NCBI GenBank assembly: GCA_944392455.1
Contig: CALXWP010000009.1
Location: forward strand, 1 to 64,000
Source of the DNA: an uncultured Clostridia bacterium
GTDB lineage: Bacteria; Bacillota; Clostridia; TANB77; CAG-508
Direction of reading: 5' to 3'
Length of the DNA: 64,000 nt
The position numbers and the translations under genes were made by a program. Shown piece by piece: positions 25,053 to 34,034 of this stretch. Below the pieces are notes generated by a model. It worked only from the letters and a program-made list of their open reading frames with translations, was not told the origin of the DNA and ran no database searches. The stretch's first letter is position 1. Each line of letters opens with the position of its first letter.

Positions 25053-25079
25053 AGTCTAATAACACGGAGGGAAAAAACT

Positions 25080-25565
25080 ATGAAGAAATTTGAAGATGTT
25101 AAAAAAATGGAGCTGGACCTTAGCAGTATTGGTGGAAATCATCCCTATACCCTGGATGAAATTGTAAGCGAACTGCTTTATTACAAACGTGACGCGTTTG
25201 TCCGGAAGTTGTTTGAATTAAAAGACGGTCAGGTAGACAGCTCAAGATGTTTTAATGCTATTGAATTCAAAGCAGCAACAAGCGACTTTGTTTTCAATCA
25301 TCGTGTCATCAATTACGAAGGCGAAATTATCTATGACATTACTGCAGGCAATGACTGGGTATGGCATTGCAAAACCACAGTTACTTGGAAGAGCTCTCTT
25401 CCTGTTGCCGGAGGCTGCTATAACTTCCACACTGATATCGTTCCTAACCAGAATGTCAAACCTCACAATATTCAAGCCATGACCGGCACTCTTATGAGTA
25501 TTTCGGTTATCAAGAATAACCTGAGGATCGTCACTTCTGAAGAAGCATTTCAGCGTGATATGTAA
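25080..25565 (+). CDS. Hypothetical protein, compositionally foreign (161 aa)
   Basis: Product not recognised. It is a soluble 161-residue protein with no signal peptide or membrane helix. Codon use is markedly GC-richer (GCC, CTG, CGT, ACC) than in nth or pyrG, suggesting transfer. The ATG follows CGGAGGGAAAAAACT. It is an isolated unit with its own promoter, structured leader and a terminator (25592-25613), between convergent nth-side and pyrG-side genes. The composition recalls the orphan gene at 279-587 and the amylase at 52609-54096. Real gene: likely. Function: unknown. Confidence 0.75.
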   Translation: MKKFEDVKKMELDLSSIGGNHPYTLDEIVSELLYYKRDAFVRKLFELKDGQVDSSRCFNAIEFKAATSDFVFNHRVINYEGEIIYDITAGNDWVWHCKTTVTWKSSLPVAGGCYNFHTDIVPNQNVKPHNIQAMTGTLMSISVIKNNLRIVTSEEAFQRDM

Positions 25566-25591
25566 CATTTAAACATTGTTCTTCATTAAAA

Positions 25592-25613
25592 GCGAACCCT
25601 ACATAGGGTTCGC
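25592..25613 (+). terminator. Terminator of the orphan gene
   Basis: GCGAACCCT and AGGGTTCGC form a 9-bp stem with a 4-base loop, followed by CTTATTTTTTG. Confidence 0.8.
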
Positions 25614-25682
25614 CTTATTTTTTGTTATTCTTTATTATTTTTAAAATTACTGTAATTCTAATTTATTTTTTGATTTAGATTT

Positions 25683-27287
25683 TTATTTTCTTATCTTTTT
25701 AGAAGCTTTTACAAGTTCTACAAATAATGGTGCTGGTTTATCTGGTCTTGATTTAAATTCTGGGTGGAACTGACATGCTATAAAATATGGATGATTTTCT
25801 AATTCTACGATTTCTACTAATTCTCCATTTGGCGAAGTTCCTGATACTTTAAAACCTTTAGCTTCCATATTCTCTCTATATTTATTATTATATTCAAATC
25901 TATGTCTATGTCTTTCTGCAATCTCATTAGTTTTATATATTTTTTCTGCTAAAGATCCTTTTACTAAAACACATGGATAGCTTCCCAGTCTCATTGTTCC
26001 ACCTTTTTTAGTTACATCTTTTTGGTCATACATTATATGTATAACTGGGTTTTCACAAATCTCATCAAATTCCTCTGAATTTGCATCTTTAAGATTTAAT
26101 ACGTCTCTTGCAAATTCAACTACTGCCATTTGCATTCCTAAACAAATTCCAAGGAATGGTATATTATTTTCTCTTACATACTTAATAGCTTGAATTTTAC
26201 CTTCTATACCTCTATTTCCAAATCCTCCTGGAACTACTATTCCATTACATCCCTTAAGCATTTCTTTTACATTGTCTTTATTAATCTTTTCTGCATCGAT
26301 TAATTTTGCTTTTACTTTTACATTATTTTCAAAACCTGCATGGTTCAAACTTTCTATTACTGATAAATATGAATCTTCAAGTTTAATATATTTTCCAACT
26401 ATTCCTATAGTTATTTCTTTATCTGATAAATTTCTAATTTTCTCATTTAATTGTTCCCAATTTTTATTATTTGGTTCTATATTTTCTAAATGTAGATGCT
26501 TACAAACTTCCCTAGCTAATCCTTCTTCTTCTAACATAAGTGGTACTTCATATAAACAACTTGCTGTTTTATTTGCTATAACGCTTTCCTTTCTTACATT
26601 ACAAAATAGTGCAATTTTATCTCTAAGATTTTCTGGTATTTCAACTTCGGTTCTACATACTAAAATATCTGGTTTAATACCTAATGATTGTAATTCTTTT
26701 ACAGAATGTTGTGTTGGTTTTGATTTTAATTCATTAGAGCCAGAAATATATGGTAATAATGTAACATGTATGTATAATACATCTTCTTGCTTATTTTCTA
26801 TACCTACTTGCCTTATTGCTTCAATCATTGAAAATCCTTCTATATCTCCAACTGTACCTCCAATTTCAGTTATAACTATATCAATATCTTTTTTCTCAAA
26901 TGAATATATTTTTTCTTTTATTGCATTTGTTACATGAGGTATTACTTGTACTGTTTTTCCTAAGTAATCTCCTCTTCTTTCTCTATCAATTACTTCTTGG
27001 TATATTTTTCCCATCGTAATACTTGAATTTTTAGTTAAACTAACATCTGTAAATCTTTCATAATGTCCTAAATCTAGATCTGTTTCTGCTCCATCATCTG
27101 TAACAAAAACTTCTCCATGCTCATATGGACTCATTGTGCCTGGATCTATATTTATATATGGATCAAACTTTTGATTAACTATTTTATACCCTCTATTTTT
27201 TAATAGTCTTCCTAAAGATGCAGCAGTTATTCCTTTTCCTAGTCCAGATACTACTCCTCCAGTAACAAATATGTATTTTGTTTTCAT
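25683..27287 (-). CDS. pyrG: CTP synthase
   Basis: About 534 residues. It converts UTP and glutamine to CTP with ATP. The N-terminal synthetase domain shows [16 protein letters not shown] (P-loop) and [21 protein letters not shown]. The class I glutamine amidotransferase domain, from about residue 300, has the nucleophile Cys in FLGICLGMQ and the His-Glu pair in CQFHPEF. I chose the ATG at 27287, with AAAGGATGG eight bases upstream; the ATG at 27299 lies inside that site. The leader contains copy 2 of a dispersed repeat. No clear GGGC-type reiterative attenuator was found. Confidence 0.97.
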   Translation of the reverse strand: MKTKYIFVTGGVVSGLGKGITAASLGRLLKNRGYKIVNQKFDPYINIDPGTMSPYEHGEVFVTDDGAETDLDLGHYERFTDVSLTKNSSITMGKIYQEVIDRERRGDYLGKTVQVIPHVTNAIKEKIYSFEKKDIDIVITEIGGTVGDIEGFSMIEAIRQVGIENKQEDVLYIHVTLLPYISGSNELKSKPTQHSVKELQSLGIKPDILVCRTEVEIPENLRDKIALFCNVRKESVIANKTASCLYEVPLMLEEEGLAREVCKHLHLENIEPNNKNWEQLNEKIRNLSDKEITIGIVGKYIKLEDSYLSVIESLNHAGFENNVKVKAKLIDAEKINKDNVKEMLKGCNGIVVPGGFGNRGIEGKIQAIKYVRENNIPFLGICLGMQMAVVEFARDVLNLKDANSEEFDEICENPVIHIMYDQKDVTKKGGTMRLGSYPCVLVKGSLAEKIYKTNEIAERHRHRFEYNNKYRENMEAKGFKVSGTSPNGELVEIVELENHPYFIACQFHPEFKSRPDKPAPLFVELVKASKKIRK

Positions 27288-27339
27288 GTATTTTACCATC
27301 CTTTCTTATATAAATGATATATAATTATTAAAAAATTAA

Positions 27340-27507
27340 AATAAGAAAATTTGACGTTAACGAAATCAAAATTTCGACGCCCACATGTGCATTTTGCTTT
27401 GCAAATACGCACAGTCCAAGGAAAATTAACCTTGTTGTATACGGAAAAATCGCTAAAGATACTGAAATATCAAGTAATAAGTAGATTTTTCCTATACAAT
27501 AAAAAAA
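27340..27507. repeat. Dispersed structured repeat, copy 2
   Basis: GCTTTGCAAATACGCACAGT...CAAGGAAAATTAACCTTG (from 27396) matches copy 1 at 7325 onward. It continues into TTGTATACGGAAAAATC ... GATTTTTCCTATACAA, a near-perfect 16-bp inverted repeat around about 35 bases, and ends in AAAAAAA as in copy 1. A further inverted repeat (AAATTT...GAAATCAAAATTTCG) lies at the left. It sits between the rpe terminator and pyrG, so it may be transcribed as the pyrG leader. Confidence 0.6.
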
Positions 27508-27555
27508 GTAGATTAAAAAAATAATCGCCAAAAACGGTTTTTTTTTTAATCTACT
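27507..27555. terminator. Terminator between rpe and pyrG
   Basis: AGTAGATTAAAAAAA and its complement TTTTTTTAATCTACT enclose an inner ACCGTTTTTGGCGAT loop. It is preceded and followed by A/T runs and lies about 80 bases after the rpe stop on the minus strand. Confidence 0.65.
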
Positions 27556-27635
27556 ATACTCTTGAAATATGTTTGTATTTTATCATATCTTTTTATATTT
27601 ATCAAGACTTAAAAAAAATTTATATGAAATTTTAA

Positions 27636-28292
27636 TTATCTTTTTAATTTTTCTATAGTTTCTTTCATATTCTCTGACTTTATAATGCAGGTTCCTGCAA
27701 CTACAATATCACTTCCTGCTTCTTTTATTTCTTTTATATTATCTAGATTGATTCCTCCATCAACTTCTATATCTACCTCTATATTATTATCATCAATATA
27801 TTTTCTTAATATTTTAATTTTATCAATTGTACTTTTAATTAATTCTTGTCCACCTTTTCCTGGTTCAACAGTCATAATTAAAACAGTATGTATATATGGC
27901 AATAGATCATAAATTTCTTCTACTTTTGTTTCAGGTTTTATACTTACCCCTACTTTACAATTATTATCTTTTATATATTTAATCCAATCTTTTAATTCTT
28001 CTTTATTTTTTGCAGATTCATAATGAACAGTAATATTTCTTGGTTCAAATATAATAAAACTTTTTATATATGATAAAACATCTTTTACCATCAAATGAAC
28101 ATCTAAAGGCACTCTTGTTATAGTATTTAGATACTCACAATATTCAGTCATTTGACTTGTTGTATTATTTTCTACAAACTCACCGTCCATAACATCTATA
28201 TGGAAATAATCTGTTCCTGCCATTTCTATATTATAAAATGTTTTAATACAATTCTCTTTTTCTACATTTAATAAAGATGTTGCAACTTCCAT
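27636..28292 (-). CDS. rpe: Ribulose-phosphate 3-epimerase
   Basis: A 218-residue TIM-barrel enzyme of the pentose phosphate pathway. It shows VATSLLN at the start, the metal-binding FHIDVMDGEFVENNT (here IDVMDG), PLDVHLMVKD, VLIMTVEPGKGGQ and IEVDGGINLDN. The family's usual SIL start reads ATSLLN here, a mild divergence. It is the last gene of the rlmN-stp-prkC-rsgA-rpe string, a well-conserved Firmicutes order. Normal length. Confidence 0.95.
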   Translation of the reverse strand: MEVATSLLNVEKENCIKTFYNIEMAGTDYFHIDVMDGEFVENNTTSQMTEYCEYLNTITRVPLDVHLMVKDVLSYIKSFIIFEPRNITVHYESAKNKEELKDWIKYIKDNNCKVGVSIKPETKVEEIYDLLPYIHTVLIMTVEPGKGGQELIKSTIDKIKILRKYIDDNNIEVDIEVDGGINLDNIKEIKEAGSDIVVAGTCIIKSENMKETIEKLKR

Positions 28293-28326
28293 TATTTTTC
28301 TCCTTTACTACTAAATCTTAAAATAT

Positions 28327-29205
28327 TTAATATTCTTTTTTACTTTTCATTTTTTCATATATTTTACAATATCTTTCATATCTTTCTTTAGATATTTTAT
28401 TCTCCTCTAATGCTTTTTTTATCCCACAATTTTCTTCTTTAATATGGCTACAATCCACATATTCACAATTTTTTATATATTGGTTAAATTCTTTAAAATA
28501 CTTTGCTAGATCTTTTTTGTCAATTTCATTAATATCAAATGTAGAAAATCCGGGAGTATCTGCAATATATGAATTTTCATTTATTTTATATAATTTTACT
28601 TGTGTAGTAGTGTTTTTTCCTCTTTTATTTTTTGTACTTATTACCCCTTCTTCTGTAATATTCTCTTTTAATAAAGCATTTATGAGACTAGATTTTCCTA
28701 CACCTGAATTTCCGGAAAAAGCTGTTATATTATTATTCAAATATTCTTTTAATCCTAAAATCCCTGTCATATCTTTTGCATTTGTTTTTATAACAGTATA
28801 TCCTATTTTACTATATATATCATAAATATGATTTACTTTATCTTCTTTTTCCAAATCAATTTTATTTAAACAAATTACTGGTTTAATCCCCATAAACTCT
28901 GCATATGCTAATTGTTTATCTAAAAGTTCCATGTCTGGTTTTGGAAGCTTCATTGATACTACAAATATAATCTGAGAAAGGTTTGCCATTTTAGGTCTTT
29001 TTAAATAATTTTTTCTGTCCTCTATTTCAATAATTACTCCAGCCATTTTTTCTTCATCTGTTATTTCTATTTTCACTAAATCTCCTGAAACAGGACTTAT
29101 TTCATTATTTTTAAATATTCCTCTTGCATTGCAATCATATATTTTACCATTTACTTCTACCTTATATAAATTTGATATATTACTTAAAACAATTCCTTTT
29201 AGCAA
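28327..29205 (-). CDS. rsgA: Ribosome small-subunit-dependent GTPase A
   Basis: A 292-residue circularly permuted GTPase that assists late 30S assembly. It has an N-terminal OB fold (GIVLSNISNLYKVEVNGKIYDC) and the GTPase motifs in permuted order: NKIDLEKED (G4), FSGNSGVGKSSLINALL (G1), DTPGFS (G3). The C-terminal zinc finger is C-x-H type (NCEYVDCSHIKEENCGIKKAL). Normal length. It lies between prkC and rpe as in Bacillus; a weak hairpin at 29261-29293 may separate it from prkC. Confidence 0.96.
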   Translation of the reverse strand: MLKGIVLSNISNLYKVEVNGKIYDCNARGIFKNNEISPVSGDLVKIEITDEEKMAGVIIEIEDRKNYLKRPKMANLSQIIFVVSMKLPKPDMELLDKQLAYAEFMGIKPVICLNKIDLEKEDKVNHIYDIYSKIGYTVIKTNAKDMTGILGLKEYLNNNITAFSGNSGVGKSSLINALLKENITEEGVISTKNKRGKNTTTQVKLYKINENSYIADTPGFSTFDINEIDKKDLAKYFKEFNQYIKNCEYVDCSHIKEENCGIKKALEENKISKERYERYCKIYEKMKSKKEY

Positions 29206-29260
29206 TGATCTTCCTCCTTAATAATTTAGGTTATTATATCATAATTATGTAATAAAAAAA

Positions 29261-29293
29261 ACCAAAATATTAAATTTACTTTAATACTTTGGT
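29261..29293 (-). terminator. Hairpin between prkC and rsgA
   Basis: ACCAAAATATTAAA and TTTAATACTTTGGT pair with one mismatch. On the minus strand the following run is TTTTTTTTATTACAT. It could cause partial termination after prkC. Confidence 0.55.
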
Positions 29294-29374
29294 TCTATAT
29301 TTGCTTATTATTATTTAGTTGTTCTACTTAATAAGTATTTTATAAACTTATCATTGTTATTCTCTACTTAATTT

Positions 29375-31363
29375 TTAATTAAATGTTACAGAATCTTGAG
29401 AACCTAATGTTACAGTTTTAGTAGAATTATAATATTCCTCACCTGTTACAGAATCTGTAATTGTTACTTTTATTTCTAATCTATCTCCATCTTTTCCTGA
29501 AAGAGTTATATCAGAATATGCAGTTTCATTTTTACTTACACCCGTTCTTCTTTCTCCATTTACTGTAATATTAACATTAGGGCTTTCTCCTTCTTCTCCC
29601 TCAGCTGGCTCTGTATATCCGCCTGTTGCCTTTTGTACATTTATTATTACATTTATATCTTTATCTTCAACTCTCTCATTTACTGTTAATGTAACCTCTG
29701 TTCCGTCATCAACACTTTCACCTGCATCTATACTTTGTCTTAAAACTACTCCATCATCTTTACTTGTATCTTCTTCATAATTAACATTTACTTCAAATCC
29801 TAATTCTGTAAGTCTTTGTTTAGCATCATCTTCTGTATCTCCTACAACATTTACCATAGTTATTTGTTTTGTACCTGTACTTACATATACTTTTACAGTC
29901 TCTCCTGCATTTAATTCTGTATCTGCTTCAGGTTCTTGCCTAATTATTATTCCTGCTTCTACTGTGCTACTTGCTTCTTCTATTACTTCTATTTCAAGTT
30001 CTTCTGCTGATAATAATTCTGTTGCAGAATCCACTGTTTCTCCTATAACTTTAGGAACTATTTTTATATTTTCTCCCTTACTAATTACTATTTTTACTTC
30101 TGAGTTTTCTAGTACTGTTACTGTAAATCCCTCAACATATGCTGGATCTTGTGAAATTACTCTTCCCGCTTCTACATCAGAGCTATATTCTTCTGATATT
30201 GCAAGCTGTAGTCCTGCTTCTGCAGCAGTTTGTTCTGCTTCTTCTCTTGTCATATTTACAAAATTAGGTACAGGAATATTATCAGCACTTCCAATATTCA
30301 AAATTGCTTGAGCTCCGAAGAAACATATTACTGGTATTAATATTACTGCTAATATAATGGTGATAATTTTTGCAGCTGGATGTTTTTCATAGAACTGTCT
30401 TATTTTTCCTTTTTTCTTTTTCTTGTCTTTATCAGCTCCTCTATCTTCTTCTTGGTTTTCATCTAATGCTTCATCTGGTATATCAATTCTTTGTGTATAT
30501 GCCATCTCATTAGAGCCTGTTTTTACAAAATCTCCTTCTGGATCTTTAAGTGCCATATGCAAATCTTTAAGCATTTCTGTTGCTGATTGATAACGTAGGT
30601 TTAGATCTTTTTCCATTGCTTTCATAATTATTTTATTAACAGAATATGGTATAGATGGATTTAATTTTATTGGCTCTACTGGTTTTTCTTGCATATGCTT
30701 TAACGCTATAGACACTGCTGTATCTGCATCAAATGGTACTCTGCCAGTTAACATCTCATACATTACTACACCTAAAGAATATAAATCTGATTTAGCATCA
30801 GTATATCCTCCTCTTGCATGTTCTGGTGAAAAATAATGTACTGAACCAATTGTAGCACCAAATGCTGTTATAGTTGAATTAGAAACTGCTTTTGCAATAC
30901 CAAAATCAGTAACTTTTGCAACTCCATCTTCAGTTATTATTATATTATGTGGTTTTATATCTCTATGTACAATATTATTTTTATGAGCAACTTCTAATGC
31001 AGATGCTATCTGTGTTGCAACATTCAGAGCCCATTTCCATGGAAGTACTCCATCTTCATCAATTATTTCTTTTAAAGTTTTTCCTTGTATTAATTCCATT
31101 ACTATATAATATATATTGTTTTCTGTTCCTACATCATAAATTGATACAATATTAGGATGTGCTAAACTTGCAGCTGATTGAGCTTCTGTATTAAATCTTT
31201 TTATAAATTCTTCATCTGTTGTAAATTCTTCTCTTAATACTTTTACAGCAACATATCTTTTAAGCATCTTATCTTGAGCTTTATATACTGTTGCCATTCC
31301 ACCTTTACCTATTATCTCTAGTATCTCATATCTATTTCCTATTAACTTTCCTTCTAGATCCAT
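29375..31363 (-). CDS. prkC: PASTA-domain Ser/Thr protein kinase (PrkC/StkP type)
   Basis: A 662-residue membrane kinase. Residues about 10-270 form the Hanks-type kinase domain (GKGGMATVYKA, VAVKVL, HRDIKPHNII, DFGIAKAV, SPEHARGG). A basic juxtamembrane stretch and one transmembrane helix (about 331-352) follow. Three extracellular PASTA repeats then occur (starting near VPNFVNMTREEA, VPKVIGETVDSA, MVNVVGDTEDDA), and a C-terminal beta-rich domain of about 100 residues. PASTA repeats sense muropeptides or lipid II; the kinase tunes wall synthesis and dormancy exit. It lies 16 bases downstream of its phosphatase gene. Confidence 0.95.
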   Translation of the reverse strand: MDLEGKLIGNRYEILEIIGKGGMATVYKAQDKMLKRYVAVKVLREEFTTDEEFIKRFNTEAQSAASLAHPNIVSIYDVGTENNIYYIVMELIQGKTLKEIIDEDGVLPWKWALNVATQIASALEVAHKNNIVHRDIKPHNIIITEDGVAKVTDFGIAKAVSNSTITAFGATIGSVHYFSPEHARGGYTDAKSDLYSLGVVMYEMLTGRVPFDADTAVSIALKHMQEKPVEPIKLNPSIPYSVNKIIMKAMEKDLNLRYQSATEMLKDLHMALKDPEGDFVKTGSNEMAYTQRIDIPDEALDENQEEDRGADKDKKKKKGKIRQFYEKHPAAKIITIILAVILIPVICFFGAQAILNIGSADNIPVPNFVNMTREEAEQTAAEAGLQLAISEEYSSDVEAGRVISQDPAYVEGFTVTVLENSEVKIVISKGENIKIVPKVIGETVDSATELLSAEELEIEVIEEASSTVEAGIIIRQEPEADTELNAGETVKVYVSTGTKQITMVNVVGDTEDDAKQRLTELGFEVNVNYEEDTSKDDGVVLRQSIDAGESVDDGTEVTLTVNERVEDKDINVIINVQKATGGYTEPAEGEEGESPNVNITVNGERRTGVSKNETAYSDITLSGKDGDRLEIKVTITDSVTGEEYYNSTKTVTLGSQDSVTFN

Positions 31364-31379
31364 AAAAAATCTTCTCCTC

Positions 31380-32102
31380 TTAACTTATTATAATAACAGT
31401 AATATTATCATATCCACCAGCTGCATTTGCTTCTTCTATTAGTTTATCTGTAGCTGTATTTATATTTTCTTTTACAAGTTCATATATTCTTTTTTCGTCT
31501 ACCATATTTGTTAAGCCATCTGAGCACATTATGAAAATATCACCTTTTTCAAAGTTTCTTGCACGAATGTCAGGTTCAACATAAGCTGTACAACCAAGAG
31601 CCTTTGTAAGCATATTTTTCTTAGGATGAATTTTTGCTTCTTCTCTTGTTATTTTCTTATCTTCAACAAGCTTTTGTACATAGCTGTGATCTTTAGTCAG
31701 CTTTCTTATAACATCTTTTCTTATTCTATATATTCTGCTATCTCCTACATGTCCAATATATGCCTTATTATTATATATTAAACAAACTTCCATTGTAGTA
31801 CCCATTCCTTCTAATTCAGGAATTTCTTTTGATTTTTCGTATACAATCATATTAGCATATTCGACAGCACTTTTTACAAGCTTTAATATTTCTTCTTTTT
31901 CTTTAGTTATACTACTAAAATTACTTTGAATATATTTTCTAACTGAATCAGTAGATAATTTGCTTGCTATTTCTCCGCCTTTATATCCACCCATTCCGTC
32001 AGCTAATATATATATTTTAGGTTCATCAGTATCTTGTGAGATATAGTAGTAGTCTTGATTTAACTCTCTTGCTTTTCCTATATCCGATTTTGCAAAAACC
32101 AT
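31380..32102 (-). CDS. stp: PP2C-type Ser/Thr phosphatase (Stp/PrpC)
   Basis: A 240-residue metal-dependent phosphatase that reverses PrkC phosphorylation. Motifs visible are SDIGKARELNQDYYY, ILADGMGGYKGGEIAS (metal Asp), GHVGDSRIYRI, MCSDGLTNMV and the terminal GGYDNITVII. Normal length, soluble. It lies between rlmN and prkC, with 16 bases before the kinase start, the standard kinase/phosphatase pair. Confidence 0.95.
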   Translation of the reverse strand: MVFAKSDIGKARELNQDYYYISQDTDEPKIYILADGMGGYKGGEIASKLSTDSVRKYIQSNFSSITKEKEEILKLVKSAVEYANMIVYEKSKEIPELEGMGTTMEVCLIYNNKAYIGHVGDSRIYRIRKDVIRKLTKDHSYVQKLVEDKKITREEAKIHPKKNMLTKALGCTAYVEPDIRARNFEKGDIFIMCSDGLTNMVDEKRIYELVKENINTATDKLIEEANAAGGYDNITVIIIS

Positions 32103-32170
32103 TAATTATAACCTTTCCTTTCTTAGATTTTACATCTATTTTTATAAAATTTATATTTAAATTTAATATA

Positions 32171-33208
32171 TTATTTCTTATTTAAGTTTTTTCTTCTTAA
32201 TTGTCCACATGCTGCATCAATATCTGAACCTAATTCTCTTCTTATTGTTGCAACAATTCCATTTTCATTTAAATAATCTCTAAATCTTATAATATTTTCA
32301 TTTGAACTTTTTGTATATTTACCATTTTCTATTTTATTTATAGGAATTAAGTTTACATGGCATAACATACCTTTTAGTAGCTTTACTAATTGTTTAGCAT
32401 CATCTAAATTATCATTATTATCTTTTGCTAATGCATATTCAAAAGATATTCTTTTATTTGTTTTAGATATATAATATTTACAAGATTCCATCAATTCTTT
32501 AATATTATATCTATTATTTATTGGCATCATACTACTTCTTTTTTCATCTGTTGTAGCATGAAGTGATATTGATAATGTGCACTGAAGTTCTTCATCTGCA
32601 AATTTGTATATCATTGGAACTAATCCACTTGTTGATATGCTAATATGTCTTGCTCCTATATTTAAACCTTTTTGATTATTTATAATTTTTATTGCTTGCA
32701 TTACATTATCATAATTATCAAATGGTTCTCCAATTCCCATAAATACTATATTTGATATTTTATCTCCAATATCTTGCTCTACAGCTAATATTTGTTCCAC
32801 AATTTCTCCACTTGTTAAACTTCTAACAAATTGTATACCTGTAGATGCACAAAATTTACACCCCATTTTGCAACCAATTTGTGATGATACACATATAGTT
32901 TTTCCATGGTGATATTGCATAAGAACTGTTTCTATAGCATTACCATCTAAAACATCAAACAAATACTTTTTTGTTCCATCTGCAGATTCTTGTTTTTTTA
33001 ATATCTTAAAATTACACATTGTATATTCTTTTTTTAGTTTTTCTCGTAATTCTAATGATAAATTTGTCATTTCATCAAATTCTTTTACTTTATCTACATA
33101 TAGCCATTTAAATATTTGTTCTGCTCTATATTTCTTTTCCCCTAATGAAATTAATTCTTCTTTTAAATCTTCTAAATTATATTCCTTTATGTTCTTCATA
33201 TTAATCAT
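32171..33208 (-). CDS. rlmN: Dual-specificity 23S rRNA / tRNA adenosine C2-methyltransferase
   Basis: About 345 residues. A radical SAM enzyme that methylates A2503 of 23S rRNA and A37 of some tRNAs. The cluster motif is CKMGCKFCAST near residue 112. GIGEPFDNYDNV, SISTSGLVP, SLHATTDEKRSSMMPIN and the C-terminal catalytic Cys in DIDAACGQL are all present. Alternative starts at 33208 and 33199 are equally plausible; the ribosome binding site (GAGTAGA) is weak. It is the first gene of the stp-prkC-rsgA-rpe string. Confidence 0.96.
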   Translation of the reverse strand: MINMKNIKEYNLEDLKEELISLGEKKYRAEQIFKWLYVDKVKEFDEMTNLSLELREKLKKEYTMCNFKILKKQESADGTKKYLFDVLDGNAIETVLMQYHHGKTICVSSQIGCKMGCKFCASTGIQFVRSLTSGEIVEQILAVEQDIGDKISNIVFMGIGEPFDNYDNVMQAIKIINNQKGLNIGARHISISTSGLVPMIYKFADEELQCTLSISLHATTDEKRSSMMPINNRYNIKELMESCKYYISKTNKRISFEYALAKDNNDNLDDAKQLVKLLKGMLCHVNLIPINKIENGKYTKSSNENIIRFRDYLNENGIVATIRRELGSDIDAACGQLRRKNLNKK

Positions 33209-33333
33209 TCTACTCTATTCTATAACTATAATCTATTACTTTATATTTAAATTTGTCTATTTTATATCATATTTCATTTGATTTTTCAATAGATTATATA
33301 TATTGATATATATATAATCTATTTATGTTTTTA

Positions 33334-34029
33334 TTATAATTTTTTTAATTCTTTAAGTCGTACTTCATAAGCTGCCATTACGTCATCTTCTAATGCTAAT
33401 TTTTCATCATTTGCTACAATATTTTTAAGAATTTTTTTAGTAAATAATGGATTTTGTATAAGTATTGGTCCTATTATATATGTTCCAATAAAATTATTTT
33501 TCTTTATTCCTTCTAATTTACTCTCTTTATTTATTCCAATTCCTTTTTCTACTTCTACAAAATATGAATCTTTATTATCTCCATACATCATAGTAAATTG
33601 ACTTTTGAATCCTACAATTTCTATATCTTCATATTTTCCTACTAAAAAACTATTATGTCTATGCATCATATCTCTTTTACTATATACGTCAAATATTCCT
33701 AACCCTTCAATTTTACTTCCATCTTCATTTTCTATGTATTTTCCTAATACTTCAACACTATTTCCTGTAAATAGGAATACTACGTTTTTTTCAATTAGTT
33801 CTTTTATTCTTTCTTTATATGGTTTTAATCTATTTATTACTTTTTCCTGTGTATTTTCAGTCATTGGTCCAAGATATATCATATTTACATCTTCTTTTGT
33901 AAATGCTGGTATATCATCCAATGCTGTTTCAATGAATTCTGCATCTGGTACACACATTTTTAAATATTTCATATTATACATATCCCCATATAAATTGCAA
34001 AACTCAGGGAATAAAATTTCAATCTTCAT
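33334..34029 (-). CDS. gatD: GatD-like glutamine amidotransferase homologue lacking catalytic Cys and His
   Basis: A 231-residue homologue of GatD, the glutaminase partner of MurT in the lipid II isoglutaminyl synthase. Overall alignment with pneumococcal/staphylococcal GatD is clear (NLYGDMYNMKYLK; VLGKYIENEDGSKIEGLGIFDVY; GTYIIGPILIQNP). The nucleophile elbow, AICGG in active enzymes, reads LFTGN here (Thr88 for Cys). The catalytic His of the GS/TYxHGP motif is Ile186. The oxyanion GGG segment reads GPM. It should therefore not hydrolyse glutamine. It lies five bases downstream of murT. It is not a decayed gene: the frame is intact and other motifs are conserved. A structural or ammonia-independent role is inference. 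Confidence 0.85.
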   Translation of the reverse strand: MKIEILFPEFCNLYGDMYNMKYLKMCVPDAEFIETALDDIPAFTKEDVNMIYLGPMTENTQEKVINRLKPYKERIKELIEKNVVFLFTGNSVEVLGKYIENEDGSKIEGLGIFDVYSKRDMMHRHNSFLVGKYEDIEIVGFKSQFTMMYGDNKDSYFVEVEKGIGINKESKLEGIKKNNFIGTYIIGPILIQNPLFTKKILKNIVANDEKLALEDDVMAAYEVRLKELKKL

Positions 34030-34034
34030 TTATT

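Noticed and set aside
27300..27345. GGGC-type reiterative-transcription attenuator for pyrG
   Set aside because: No GGGC-like transcript start followed by a C-dependent terminator could be found in the leader.
27328..27531. 67-codon minus-strand frame between rpe and pyrG
   Set aside because: It lies wholly within the structured repeat and terminator, and has no ribosome binding site.
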